Source: Actinomycetota bacterium (lineage in GTDB: Bacteria > Actinomycetota > Humimicrobiia > Humimicrobiales > Humimicrobiaceae). Taken from it: 35,622 bases of DNA. Where the stretch lies: the NCBI GenBank assembly GCA_004376325.1, contig SOKC01000123.1:1-35622 (forward strand), read 5' to 3'. Each line of letters begins with the position of its first letter. Position 1 is the stretch's first letter. Below are positions 9,159-18,659 of this stretch, piece after piece. The position numbers and the translations under genes are program-made. The notes beneath the pieces were generated by a model. It saw only the letters and a program-made list of their open reading frames with translations. It was not told where the DNA came from and did no database searches.

Positions 9159-10235
9159 ATGAATTTAGAAAGTCAAAATAAGAAATCAAAAAAAAGGTGG
9201 CTTATACTTAGAATCATAAATATTGTAGTTGTGGTGGGCCTTGGGGTATTTCTTGTTTACTATTTGTTAAATCAGATTGATATAGAAGATATTAAAAGTG
9301 CTTTTATTAATATTTATACACCTTCTCTTATAATTGGTTTAATTCTTATATTCTCAATTGATTTTTTTAGAGCCTATAGGGCAAAAATTTTAATAGGGTC
9401 TGGCAGAATCAGAATGGTTGATATGTTTTTGGTTTCCCTTATACGAAATGGCTTTAACATGGTTCTGCCTGCAAGGACAGGAGAACTATCCTATATTTAT
9501 GTTCTTAAAAGAAAATTTAAATTTCCTGTAGAGATTGGTATTTCAACGCTGATGATTGCACTTGTTTTTGATTTGATCATTGTTTTTTCAATGATTGTCA
9601 TTTCTATAATTATTGTGGGTATAAATAAATATGCTGTTTCTTCTACCAGTGTTATTTTAATTGCTGTAGCACTTCTTATTTCCTCTTTGCTGGTCTTATT
9701 TTATCTGTCAAAATTTGTAGGACTTTTTATTAAAATATTTGATAGAATTTTGTCAAAATATAGAGTAAGTAAAAGTAAAGTTATTCAAAATATATATAAA
9801 AAATTAGTTGAGACCAATAAAAATATTGAATTAATTAAAAAAAGGGGAATATACTGGAAAGTATATTTAATCTCAGTACCTTCTCGAATTTTAAAATATG
9901 CAGCTTATTATTTTTTGATTCATGCAGTACTTAAGCCTATGGGCTTTGGTTTTAATGATCTTTCCTACTGGGTTATTATACTGGCTACAGCAGCGGCAGA
10001 AATATCTGCTGTTCTGCCTACCCATTCCCTTGCGGGCCTGGGTACCTATCAAGGGGTATTTGCTCTTGCATTTATAATGTTAGGTTTTGGTAAAGAGATA
10101 TCTATTATAGTTGGGTTTAGCTACCATATTATAAATTTGATTTTTACTATAGCATGGTGCCTTATAGCAATGGTTATATTAAGCTTACCTGTCTATAGAA
10201 TAAAGGAACAAAAATATCAGGAAAGTGGAAAGTAA
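9159..10235 (+). CDS. UPF0104 / LPG-synthase-TM family (flippase-like) membrane protein
   Basis: Multi-TM; 'VSLIRNGFNMVLPARTGELSYIYVLKRKF' and 'ISAVLPTHSLAGLGTYQGVFALAF' are hallmark family motifs. Confidence 0.88.
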   Translation: MNLESQNKKSKKRWLILRIINIVVVVGLGVFLVYYLLNQIDIEDIKSAFINIYTPSLIIGLILIFSIDFFRAYRAKILIGSGRIRMVDMFLVSLIRNGFNMVLPARTGELSYIYVLKRKFKFPVEIGISTLMIALVFDLIIVFSMIVISIIIVGINKYAVSSTSVILIAVALLISSLLVLFYLSKFVGLFIKIFDRILSKYRVSKSKVIQNIYKKLVETNKNIELIKKRGIYWKVYLISVPSRILKYAAYYFLIHAVLKPMGFGFNDLSYWVIILATAAAEISAVLPTHSLAGLGTYQGVFALAFIMLGFGKEISIIVGFSYHIINLIFTIAWCLIAMVILSLPVYRIKEQKYQESGK

Positions 10236-10241
10236 GATTTT

Positions 10242-11087
10242 ATGAAAATATTAATCACCGGAAGCAAGGGGCAGTTGGGCATTGAACTGATAGATATCGC
10301 TCCCCAGGAGCATAAGATTTTCGGGTATGATCTTGATATGGATATTACTGACAGGTTTGCTATTGAAAGCAGGTTTTCGAAAGTTAAGCCTGACCTGGTT
10401 ATTCATTGTGCTGCCTTTACCGATGTGGATGGATGTGAAGGCTTTAGGGACAAAGCTTTTTTGGTAAATAGCACAGGTACGGAAAATTTAGCAAAAGTTG
10501 CAAGAAAATATGACTGCGAATTTGTTTATATAAGCACAGATTATGTTTTTAATGGAAAGAAAGATATGCCTTATGTTGAGGAAGATATACCAGATCCTGT
10601 AAGCATATATGGAAAATCAAAGCTTGCTGGAGAGGAGGCAGTAACTAATATACTTGAAAAATTTTATATTTTAAGAACAACCGGGATTTACAGCAGGTAC
10701 GGCAAAAATTTTGTAGAAACAATAATAAGAGCTTCAAAAAATTGCAGAGAGCTTGAAGTAGTAGATGACCAGGTATGTACGCCAACCTATAGCCTGGATG
10801 TTGCTGAATGCATATATAAACTTATAGAAACTGGAATGTACGGCATCTATCATGCCACCAATGATGGACAATGTTCATGGTACCAGTTTACAAAAGAAAT
10901 CTTTAAAATCCTGGGTAAAAGGGTGACTGTAATTCCTGTTAAAAGTGGTAGATTGGGAGGAAGAGCTTCGAGGCCTTCTTATTCAGTGCTTGCTAACTTA
11001 AAACTTGAAAAAAATAAAATATATTTCATGAGACACTGGAAAGAGGCTTTAAAAGGTTTTTTAGAGAGTTGCAGGATAAATGGATAA
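10242..11087 (+). CDS. rfbD: dTDP-4-dehydrorhamnose reductase (RfbD/RmlD) family
   Basis: 'MKILITGSKGQLGIEL' Rossmann start, 'VIHCAAFTDVDGCE', 'YISTDYVFNGKKDMPYVEEDIPDPVSIYGKSKLAGEEAV' (YxxxK). Confidence 0.93.
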   Translation: MKILITGSKGQLGIELIDIAPQEHKIFGYDLDMDITDRFAIESRFSKVKPDLVIHCAAFTDVDGCEGFRDKAFLVNSTGTENLAKVARKYDCEFVYISTDYVFNGKKDMPYVEEDIPDPVSIYGKSKLAGEEAVTNILEKFYILRTTGIYSRYGKNFVETIIRASKNCRELEVVDDQVCTPTYSLDVAECIYKLIETGMYGIYHATNDGQCSWYQFTKEIFKILGKRVTVIPVKSGRLGGRASRPSYSVLANLKLEKNKIYFMRHWKEALKGFLESCRING

Positions 11088-11090
11088 ACA

Positions 11091-12059
11091 ATGAATAAAA
11101 AAATAGGAAATATTATAAGAATTGTAGTAAGTCTTTCCCTTCTTTCATTTTTAATTTACAGGAATAAAGATAACTTTGAAAGCATTATAGATAAATTAAA
11201 GGATCTTAATGTAACTTTTTTGGTTATAGCTGTGCTTCTCTATACTTTAGCTTTAGCCTGTATACCATTGAGGTGGGGAATACTGCTTAAAGCTCATAAT
11301 TATTATATTTCAGGTAGTTTCCTGCTGCAGTCTGCATTTATTGGCTTTTTTTATAATAATCTGCTTCCAACGAGTATAGGCGGAGATTTTTATCGTGTAT
11401 ATGATCTTTATAAAAATAAGAATGTACCCATCAATGAAAACATTTCTGCTGTGGTTATGGAAAGAGTCATTGGCAACATAACCGGTATAACTTATTTTAT
11501 ATTTTCTTTTGCTTTTGGTATATTTGGATATCTAACCAGGGGGACTAAAATAGGGCTGGCAATTTCGCTTTTTGTTATTTTATTTTTTTTTACCCTGCTT
11601 TTCAGGCCAAGGCTGTTTAAAATACATGTCCTGCTTGCAAGATATAGAATCTTTTCTAAAATAAGGCCTAAGCTAAAGTCTTTTCACCAAATTCTTGTAA
11701 GTTACAGGTATAAGATTAAACACCTGTCTATAAGTTTTTTTTATAGTTTACTGCTGCAATTAATCTTTATGACCAGTCATTATTTTGTTTCACTGTCCCT
11801 GGGACTTGACCTTAAATTTTATATGTTCATTTTTGCAGTGCCTTTTGCTTCTTTAGCTGCGAGTATTCCTATTTCTATTGGTGGTATTGGAATAAGAGAG
11901 AATGCAATTGTTTTTGCAGTGATGAGTTTTGGTGTGGTGGAAAGTCAGGCAACTCTATTTTCTTTTATTATTTTATTTATTATTTTATTTAATGGACTGC
12001 TTGGAGGGATTGTATATTTATTTAAAAATATTTTTTACAGATCCAGAGGTATAATTTAA
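11091..12059 (+). CDS. UPF0104 / LPG-synthase-TM family (flippase-like) membrane protein
   Basis: 'FFYNNLLPTSIGGDFYRVYDLYKNKN...VVMERVIGNITG', 'AASIPISIGGIGIRENAIVFA'. Confidence 0.9.
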   Translation: MNKKIGNIIRIVVSLSLLSFLIYRNKDNFESIIDKLKDLNVTFLVIAVLLYTLALACIPLRWGILLKAHNYYISGSFLLQSAFIGFFYNNLLPTSIGGDFYRVYDLYKNKNVPINENISAVVMERVIGNITGITYFIFSFAFGIFGYLTRGTKIGLAISLFVILFFFTLLFRPRLFKIHVLLARYRIFSKIRPKLKSFHQILVSYRYKIKHLSISFFYSLLLQLIFMTSHYFVSLSLGLDLKFYMFIFAVPFASLAASIPISIGGIGIRENAIVFAVMSFGVVESQATLFSFIILFIILFNGLLGGIVYLFKNIFYRSRGII

Positions 12060-12078
12060 TTGTTTGGAAGTTATAACC

Positions 12079-12954
12079 ATGAAGAAAAATAGAGGAAAAA
12101 TTCTTTCTACTATAATATTATTTATTATTATTGTTTTACCTGTAATTACTGCTAATTCCTGCAATTCTTCTATAGAATCAGAAAAACAATTAAAGGAAGA
12201 GGAATCACAATATCCCACATCAAATAATTACCAGGGCCTTAGGACAGAAACAAAGAATATAAATTTAGAGGAATTGGTTGATAACTACCCCAGGATAGTT
12301 TGTTTTGGAGATTCAGTTACCTTTGGATGGAATGTAGATTATAAGGATTCTTATCCTAATATATTGGAAAAACTATTACAGAAGGATTATCCAAAGGTAA
12401 AGGTTATTAACAGTGGTATTGGCGGAGACACAGTAATAGATGCTTATAATCGATTAGAAAGTGATGTTATTAGTTTTGAACCTCATTTAGTTATAATTAA
12501 TCTTGGACTAAATGATGGCTGGATCCAGGAGGTGGTTGAAGATGGAAACGGTGGTGAAGTTGAAGAGCCTTCAGATAATGAAAATAAAGAGATAGGTTTA
12601 AACACCAATGTTGATCTTGAAACTTTTAAGAAATATTATTGCGACATCATAGAGATAATAGAGTTAGCAGATATTAAAATCATTTTAATGGGAATAAACC
12701 CGGTTCTCGGTGATCCTTCTCTTGTAAATGATAATATCGCAGGAGGGCAGATAGAAATTTATAAAATGTATAATGAGCAAGTTAGAGAAATAGGTTTAGA
12801 TAGTAATCTGGTCTATTTAGATTTATGGAGTATCTTTAACCAGGATTATAAAGCTCATGATTATTTGCAGAATGATGGCATTCATCCTGATGAGAATGGG
12901 TTAGAACTAATAGCAAAAAGTATATATGATGCTTTAAAAATATGTGATTTTTAA
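12079..12954 (+). CDS. SGNH/GDSL-family hydrolase, secreted (putative lipoprotein)
   Basis: 'IVCFGDSVTFGW' (block I), 'SGIGGDTVIDA' (II), 'INLGLNDGW' (III), 'DGIHPDENG' (V, DxxH); N-terminal hydrophobic segment ending near Cys. ATG at 12079 has GGAAG at 12065-12069; the track TTG start at 12064 is less likely. Confidence 0.88.
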   Translation: MKKNRGKILSTIILFIIIVLPVITANSCNSSIESEKQLKEEESQYPTSNNYQGLRTETKNINLEELVDNYPRIVCFGDSVTFGWNVDYKDSYPNILEKLLQKDYPKVKVINSGIGGDTVIDAYNRLESDVISFEPHLVIINLGLNDGWIQEVVEDGNGGEVEEPSDNENKEIGLNTNVDLETFKKYYCDIIEIIELADIKIILMGINPVLGDPSLVNDNIAGGQIEIYKMYNEQVREIGLDSNLVYLDLWSIFNQDYKAHDYLQNDGIHPDENGLELIAKSIYDALKICDF

Positions 12955-13025
12955 TAAATAGTTAAAGTTAAGTTTAGAAGAAAATATAATTTATTTTGTT
13001 TTAATTATAAAAATTTTTATGGTGA

Positions 13026-13055
13026 TTGTATTAATTTTGAATTAAAATCTATAAT
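13026..13055 (+). promoter_or_regulatory. Candidate sigma70-type promoter for the 13093 gene
   Basis: TTGTAT (13026-13031), 18-nt spacer, TATAAT (13050-13055), in the 138-nt gap before the GT-C gene. Confidence 0.4.
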
Positions 13056-13092
13056 ATTTAGAATATAAGGTAACACAAAAGACGAGAATGCT

Positions 13093-14412
13093 ATGAGGGT
13101 TAAATCATTTTTTAGAAGTATTGGTAAAGTAATAGTAACCAAAGAAATTTTTGAGAATAAAAACTTATTAAGACTTCTTTATAAATATTTTCTTGTTGGT
13201 ATGCTTATTAGATTAATTCTTCTGCCATTTTTTTTCCAAAGAGATTTGTTATCAACTTATCAAAGAGCAGCACAGACTGTTTTTGGAGGTAATTTAGGTT
13301 CTGACTTTCAGCAGTTTATAATCAATTCTATTCATTCAATTTATTTATTTATAATAAAATCTATTTTACCAATAGTTGGTGAATATTCTGAAATACTACT
13401 TCAAACTGATACCTGGTCTTCCTGGGTTAATTTTATTAGTAGTGAAAATGTCTTCATAGTTATATCTCTATTTAAGGTACTATACCTTATATTTGATATT
13501 TTATGCATGTTCCTGGTTATGCGGCTTTTATTTGACGATGAACCGGAAAAGAAGCTAAAAGTTTTCAAACTTTGGGTTTTAAATCCTTTTGTGATATTCA
13601 TACTTTATATATTCGCAAGGCATGATATTATAGGGATTTTTTTAACTCTTGTTGCTCTACTTCTGGCAAAGTATAAAAGGAAGTACTGGGCAATTTTTGT
13701 TCTGGCTCTTGCTGTAGCGGCCAGGTTTTTCCCTATGATGATTCTTCCTATTTTAATTTTTTACCTGGCAGATAAGAAGAAAGATTATATTATTTTATTT
13801 TCAGCGGGTATCTCAGGTCTTATTGCAGTTGAGATATTCTCATACTTTTATTTTGGAAGAAGTGTAATATTTTCGCTTATTAATACACAACACTTTAATT
13901 ACATACTTTCTTCTAAATTAGAACTGGTAATTCATGATAGAATATTTATATTTATTGCAGTGTATATAATAATTATTCTAAGCTATTTGCATATCAGGAA
14001 AAAAACATTTGATATATTTTTAAATTATTGTGCCATTATTTACTTGATGTATGTAAGTATATGCTATTTTCATCCTCAATATCTTTTGTGGGTTGTGCCT
14101 TTCTTGATTTTAATTTTTGTTAGAAAAAAAGTACTTTACAGGTATCACTGGGTTCAATTTGCTTTACTTATGGTTATATTAATATATTGGGGAGATCTTG
14201 TAACAAAATTTGTTCTAGCCCCAATAGACCCAAAATACTTTATTTATTTAACAGGTCCTATACCAATTATAAATAGATTTTATAGTCCTTCCAAGTTTGT
14301 AAATATATTTAGAAGTGTTTTTACTGGAGTATCATTATGGATGATATATTTAATATACAAGGAGAATAAAAATATTTCGTTAGAAAACTCTATAAATAAT
14401 AATAAAAAATAG
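13093..14412 (+). CDS. GT-C-fold polytopic membrane glycosyltransferase (GT87/PIG-M-like)
   Basis: ~10 hydrophobic segments; 'LNPFVIFILYIFARHDIIGIFLTLVALLLAKYKRKYWAIFVLALAVAARFFPMMILPI'; 'CYFHPQYLLWVVPFLIL'. Confidence 0.75.
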   Translation: MRVKSFFRSIGKVIVTKEIFENKNLLRLLYKYFLVGMLIRLILLPFFFQRDLLSTYQRAAQTVFGGNLGSDFQQFIINSIHSIYLFIIKSILPIVGEYSEILLQTDTWSSWVNFISSENVFIVISLFKVLYLIFDILCMFLVMRLLFDDEPEKKLKVFKLWVLNPFVIFILYIFARHDIIGIFLTLVALLLAKYKRKYWAIFVLALAVAARFFPMMILPILIFYLADKKKDYIILFSAGISGLIAVEIFSYFYFGRSVIFSLINTQHFNYILSSKLELVIHDRIFIFIAVYIIIILSYLHIRKKTFDIFLNYCAIIYLMYVSICYFHPQYLLWVVPFLILIFVRKKVLYRYHWVQFALLMVILIYWGDLVTKFVLAPIDPKYFIYLTGPIPIINRFYSPSKFVNIFRSVFTGVSLWMIYLIYKENKNISLENSINNNKK

Positions 14413-14428
14413 CTTAGAAAAAAGTAAT

Positions 14429-15148
14429 ATGAATATAAGTATTAAAGTTTTAAAACTAATCCTATTTAGTCTATTGATATTTCTAATTTTAGTAATTGGT
14501 ACTGGGTGCAACGGAATATTTTTTATTCCAGGGGCTAGTTATGGATATTACATATGGGAGGATAGTGAAGATAATATTCATATTGCCTGGAGCATAGATA
14601 GAAAAGAATCAGTTTTTAGTGGGTGGATTGCTACAGATGGTAAAATTAATGAATATAATTTATTGGGGTGGGAGGAAAATGATAGTATAAAATTATCTGA
14701 AGATTCTAGCAGGATTGAATTTAATGCTTCACTTGACGAAAATGATTATTCGGATGAAATTATTCTTGTTATAGATAATTATAGCTATTTAGAGTTTGAT
14801 CTAAGAATAAATGATGGATATGATCTTTCCAGAATTAATATTGGAGAATTTATAAATAGTCCTAAAGATAATATTTTTAGGATAGAAAAAGGTTACTTTA
14901 ACCAATTAAATAAAAAACCGTGGTATCAGAAACATCCATTATCCGGACTGTTTTATAAGCTTTCAGCCAACATCATTTTCAGCTTAGTCTATATATTCAT
15001 ATTAGGAGTAATAATTATTGAAATACTTAGAGTAACTGTGATAAGAAGAAGTAGCAGATACTGGTGGTATATTGTTATTTCATATTGTGTTTTGATTTTG
15101 ATAGATTCAGGAGTATATTTGTTTTTAACAAAATTAAGTTTTATTTGA
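14429..15148 (+). CDS. Uncharacterised putative lipoprotein with two C-terminal TM segments
   Basis: Signal-like hydrophobic stretch ending VIGTGC, beta-rich middle region, then two hydrophobic helices near the C-terminus. Close downstream of the GT-C gene. Confidence 0.6.
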   Translation: MNISIKVLKLILFSLLIFLILVIGTGCNGIFFIPGASYGYYIWEDSEDNIHIAWSIDRKESVFSGWIATDGKINEYNLLGWEENDSIKLSEDSSRIEFNASLDENDYSDEIILVIDNYSYLEFDLRINDGYDLSRINIGEFINSPKDNIFRIEKGYFNQLNKKPWYQKHPLSGLFYKLSANIIFSLVYIFILGVIIIEILRVTVIRRSSRYWWYIVISYCVLILIDSGVYLFLTKLSFI

Positions 15149-15199
15149 ACAAATTCACAAAGATAATATTAACAACATCATCTCTTGCTTGAATTAGCT

Positions 15200-16774
15200 T
15201 TATTGTTGTTGATTATAATTTTTTATTTCTGTTACATCAAAAAAGTTATAAGGCTGCCAGTATGGTGAATAATAACATTTATCTTCCAGTAATTCATAAT
15301 CTCCATCAAAATAAATATTAAAAATTAATCTAAAAGTATTAACAGGAGTTATAGAATCATATAAAAGATTGCTACCATTTTGTGGTAAGTAGTATGCATT
15401 TAATATGAATGTACTTTCTCTAAGCATTTCAGCAGTTGGGTAAAGCCATCCAATATTAGCAGGATCTTCCCTATCGCCATGAGGGTCGCCAAGTGTTAAC
15501 CGTGCACCATGATCTCCCTGAAGTACTATAATTGGAGGGACTTCTGATTTTGATAAAATTTCTTCAATAAGAATTTTAAGCTTACTATTTACAAAAATTA
15601 ACTGATTCAAGTATTTTTCCTTATCCCAATATGCGGCTAATTTATATTCAGCTTCAGGAATAAGTTCACCATTAGCACCAAAGAAAAATGGAGGATGAGG
15701 AGTCATTATGTGTGCGAAAATATATTTTGGTCCCTCTATTTGGTGTACTTTGGCAAGATTTGAGAAAGAATATAGCACCTTTTGTATGCCAGAATCAACA
15801 ATAATATATTTCTCAAATGGTTTTAACATGGTTGTTTGAATTAGTAATATATTAAATTCATTAAACCTATTAACTCGAATGCTTATATCTGCATTTCTGT
15901 TTCTATCTGTGGGACCCCAGCCTGAACTATCAAAGTGGACAAACTGATATCCTTTTGAATGTAAAAATTTCCAAACATTACTATTTGTAATCATCTGGTA
16001 AGGTATTGTCCTATCATCAGATTCTAATCCTACCTTATCACTTAGATAATTAATATATTCCATATTAAGTGATGATGCTAAGGATGAGGTAGTCCATGGA
16101 TAATTACACCGGCTTTTAGAAGCTACATAGAAACCTTTTTCAGTTAAAAAATTGATAAATTCATGATTATCATAATCATAAAATTCTTCCAGAGAACTTT
16201 CCCCAGCGTAACCATCAAGAATTATATAATAGATATCTGGTAATTCAGTCAGGCTTTCGGATATAACAGCTTCTCCATCTTGTAATACTATACTGCTGTC
16301 TTCTTGTATATCTCTTGTTTTAAACTTATAGAATCCAATATTTACCAGAGAAAATAAAACCAGGACAACAGCTATCACGTTTAAAATATTACTAAAGTTA
16401 CGTAAATTTTTTTTTGTCCTTATAGTAAAATAAGTACCTAAAATAAATAATATAAGCCAGACAACCAGTAAGTATCTATGCCCGCCAATTACAAAATTAC
16501 CTATTTTAAAACCCTTTATTTGCTCATAAATACGACCGTAAGAAAAAAATAAAAATAAAAATATAGATACAATGATTCCTGCTTTTCTACTATCTTTTTT
16601 AAGGATTAACCATAACAAACCTACAGCAATGATAGTGAAACCTAATATAATAGCTATTGGTATTAAAATTTCAGATAATGAGACTATTGAAAGTTTTCCA
16701 ATATTATAAGAGTAAAGAAATAAAATAGGAAATATAGCAAATAAAAATGGATGAATAATAAATGTTTTTTTCAT
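15200..16774 (-). CDS. Membrane-anchored sulfatase / alkaline-phosphatase-superfamily protein (LtaS/phosphoglycerol-transferase-like)
   Basis: ~5 N-terminal TM; 'LPDIYYIILDGYAG', 'CNYPWTTSSLASSLNMEYIN' (Thr nucleophile region), 'HIMTPHPPFFFGANGE', 'LQGDHGARL' metal-ligand motifs. Confidence 0.85.
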   Translation of the reverse strand: MKKTFIIHPFLFAIFPILFLYSYNIGKLSIVSLSEILIPIAIILGFTIIAVGLLWLILKKDSRKAGIIVSIFLFLFFSYGRIYEQIKGFKIGNFVIGGHRYLLVVWLILFILGTYFTIRTKKNLRNFSNILNVIAVVLVLFSLVNIGFYKFKTRDIQEDSSIVLQDGEAVISESLTELPDIYYIILDGYAGESSLEEFYDYDNHEFINFLTEKGFYVASKSRCNYPWTTSSLASSLNMEYINYLSDKVGLESDDRTIPYQMITNSNVWKFLHSKGYQFVHFDSSGWGPTDRNRNADISIRVNRFNEFNILLIQTTMLKPFEKYIIVDSGIQKVLYSFSNLAKVHQIEGPKYIFAHIMTPHPPFFFGANGELIPEAEYKLAAYWDKEKYLNQLIFVNSKLKILIEEILSKSEVPPIIVLQGDHGARLTLGDPHGDREDPANIGWLYPTAEMLRESTFILNAYYLPQNGSNLLYDSITPVNTFRLIFNIYFDGDYELLEDKCYYSPYWQPYNFFDVTEIKNYNQQQ

Positions 16775-16780
16775 AATATT

Positions 16781-18172
16781 TTAATTCTCTTTCTTCTTCA
16801 TTAAATACATGGTTCTTTTAGAATCCTTAATATTCTCAGCATTTTTTATAGTAAAATATTTTTTAAATTCAATCTCAAAGTTTTGCTGTGTATAATCAGG
16901 AAAAATATCTTCTCTTGTTGACAGGAGTCTTTGAACCTGAGAGTCGTCTTTGGGGACAAATTCAATGATGAGTGATTTACAGATTGAATTGAAGAAATTT
17001 GCGATTTTACCAATTGGAAGGTTATTAGAAATGGCTAAATGATGAATTAAAGCAAGAGCGAAAGCTGTGTCTGTTGGTCCACGTTCAATAAGAGACATTC
17101 TCTCCTGATTTTCCCAGCCAATAGCAGGACTTGGGTTAGTTAAGTCAAGCAGTAATGGGATAATATTAGTTTCACCCTTTTTAACGCTTCTGAGGTAATT
17201 TTTTTCAACTGCAGCAGGATCGATGTCAAAAGAGATTGTATGTATTCTCCTGTTGCTGGCAATACGACTAAACAAACCATCATTTGCACCGAGATCCCAA
17301 ACAGTTTCTGGATTAATCATATCCAAAAATTTAGCTACAATCTCCTTTTTATGATCAATTGCTGCTGGAGAATAGTTAGTATCTTCATAATAATCAGCCC
17401 ATTCAGTTCCTTTAGCTTTCCAATACATTTTACGGGTAGCAGATTCTAAGCTGTCTATAAGACCCATGAAAGACAGGCGGCTTATTTTATGTCCACCTAT
17501 TTTTACTGCTTTGTCAGCATAGTGTTTTTGGCTTTTGGCGTGAAGATGAATATGAGAAAGCAGTGAAGCCTTAAAACTGGTACTTGATGGAAGAAGAGAA
17601 CTTGCCAGATCTAAGGGTATTCCATCTATAAAAATTCTAAATAATTGATTTAGTCGAATATCTTTATAGCTCATTAGTGCCAGGGGTGCAAGAAAATGCT
17701 GACATACCTGTCTGTATGCAATCCAGGATTGTCCTGGATGATATTTCTCGAAAGAAAGTGTATCAATAAAGGTTGGCCTGCCTTTTCTGAATTGTATATT
17801 ATAAGCGCTACAATCTTTTAAAGTCATTTCAAAGTCCATTGCTATTTTCTGGATCTTAAAAGTGGCTAGTGCTGCATCCTTTAGTTGACTGAAGCACCAT
17901 TCATAAGGATATGATATAAATGGTATGGGCTCAGGTTTTATTATTTTATATGCTTTATCAGGTTCTAAACCATCAATATCAATTTCTTTATGAGGAATAA
18001 GCAAATTTGTATCCACAAGAGTCTTATAAAGACCGGATTCCATAAGATGGTCATAATTTTCTTTATATATGGTATTTATCTGACGGTAAATCGAACCATC
18101 TTTATAAAAAAGAAATCCGCACGGATCCCTAAATGAGCTTGGTTCATTAACACTAGTTTTTATCTTGTCCAT
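16781..18172 (-). CDS. Class I SAM-dependent methyltransferase (NoeA-like annotation class)
   Basis: 'DPCGFLFYKDGSIYRQINTIYKENYDHLMESGLY' N-terminal region and 'TVWDLGANDGLFSRIASNRRIHTISFDIDPAAVE' SAM-binding motif. ATG at 18172 is preceded by AGGAG (18185-18181, 8-nt spacer), so the track start at 18241 is too far upstream. Confidence 0.85.
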   Translation of the reverse strand: MDKIKTSVNEPSSFRDPCGFLFYKDGSIYRQINTIYKENYDHLMESGLYKTLVDTNLLIPHKEIDIDGLEPDKAYKIIKPEPIPFISYPYEWCFSQLKDAALATFKIQKIAMDFEMTLKDCSAYNIQFRKGRPTFIDTLSFEKYHPGQSWIAYRQVCQHFLAPLALMSYKDIRLNQLFRIFIDGIPLDLASSLLPSSTSFKASLLSHIHLHAKSQKHYADKAVKIGGHKISRLSFMGLIDSLESATRKMYWKAKGTEWADYYEDTNYSPAAIDHKKEIVAKFLDMINPETVWDLGANDGLFSRIASNRRIHTISFDIDPAAVEKNYLRSVKKGETNIIPLLLDLTNPSPAIGWENQERMSLIERGPTDTAFALALIHHLAISNNLPIGKIANFFNSICKSLIIEFVPKDDSQVQRLLSTREDIFPDYTQQNFEIEFKKYFTIKNAENIKDSKRTMYLMKKKEN

Positions 18173-18389
18173 CTTCTTTACTCCTGGAAGGTAATCTCTT
18201 AAAGAAACCATAAATCCTGCGCCAGAATATCTTAATTCCAAATGCTCCTCCTACTGCAATAGCTATGATTATCTGAATCATATAACTACCGGTTCCGGCA
18301 TCAAGGTATGCGTAAAGCATGTTAGGAGTTATAAGATAAAAAAAGGTTATGAAACCAAGAGCAGTTAAAAAGGTTTTAAAATATTTCAT
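18153..18389 (-). CDS. Small membrane protein with 'YLDAGTGSYMIQ' motif, upstream partner of the methyltransferase/sulfatase
   Basis: 78 aa, signal/TM, then LYAYLDAGTGSYMIQIIIAIAVGGAFGIKIFWRRI; overlaps the methyltransferase start by 20 nt (translational coupling). Confidence 0.78.
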   Translation of the reverse strand: MKYFKTFLTALGFITFFYLITPNMLYAYLDAGTGSYMIQIIIAIAVGGAFGIKIFWRRIYGFFKRLPSRSKEDGQDKN

Positions 18390-18659
18390 AGAAACTCCAT
18401 TTCTTGAATAAATAAATTATAACAAATAAGTGCATGAAAGCCCTTTTACTTAATTTGTTTTATGTATTTTCACTGTATTGTCGCTTTAGTAATATAATAG
18501 TATAAATAATAAAAGACTACTCTAAATAATTAATTTAACAGAGTAGATTTTATTAGGCATATATTATAGCAAAAATATTTTTATATTAAATTAGTTTTTT
18601 GCTTAATAAAATTCGTTTTTATATAATAGGTTAAATATTTTTTAAAGTAAATGAAGTAA

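Noticed and set aside
11965-11990. Exact 12-bp tandem duplication (ttattattttat x2)
   Set aside because: In-frame FIILFIILF in a TM helix of a UPF0104 protein; ordinary low-complexity membrane coding in an AT-rich genome.
12018-13601. Small minus-strand ORFs 12018-12218 and 13401-13601
   Set aside because: Antisense to well-supported plus-strand genes, no motifs or SD.
17240-17449. 69-aa plus-strand ORF; likewise 8026-8211, 22518-22721, 29216-29452, 29549-29737 and 29948-30148
   Set aside because: Antisense or alternative-frame ORFs overlapping real genes; no independent support.
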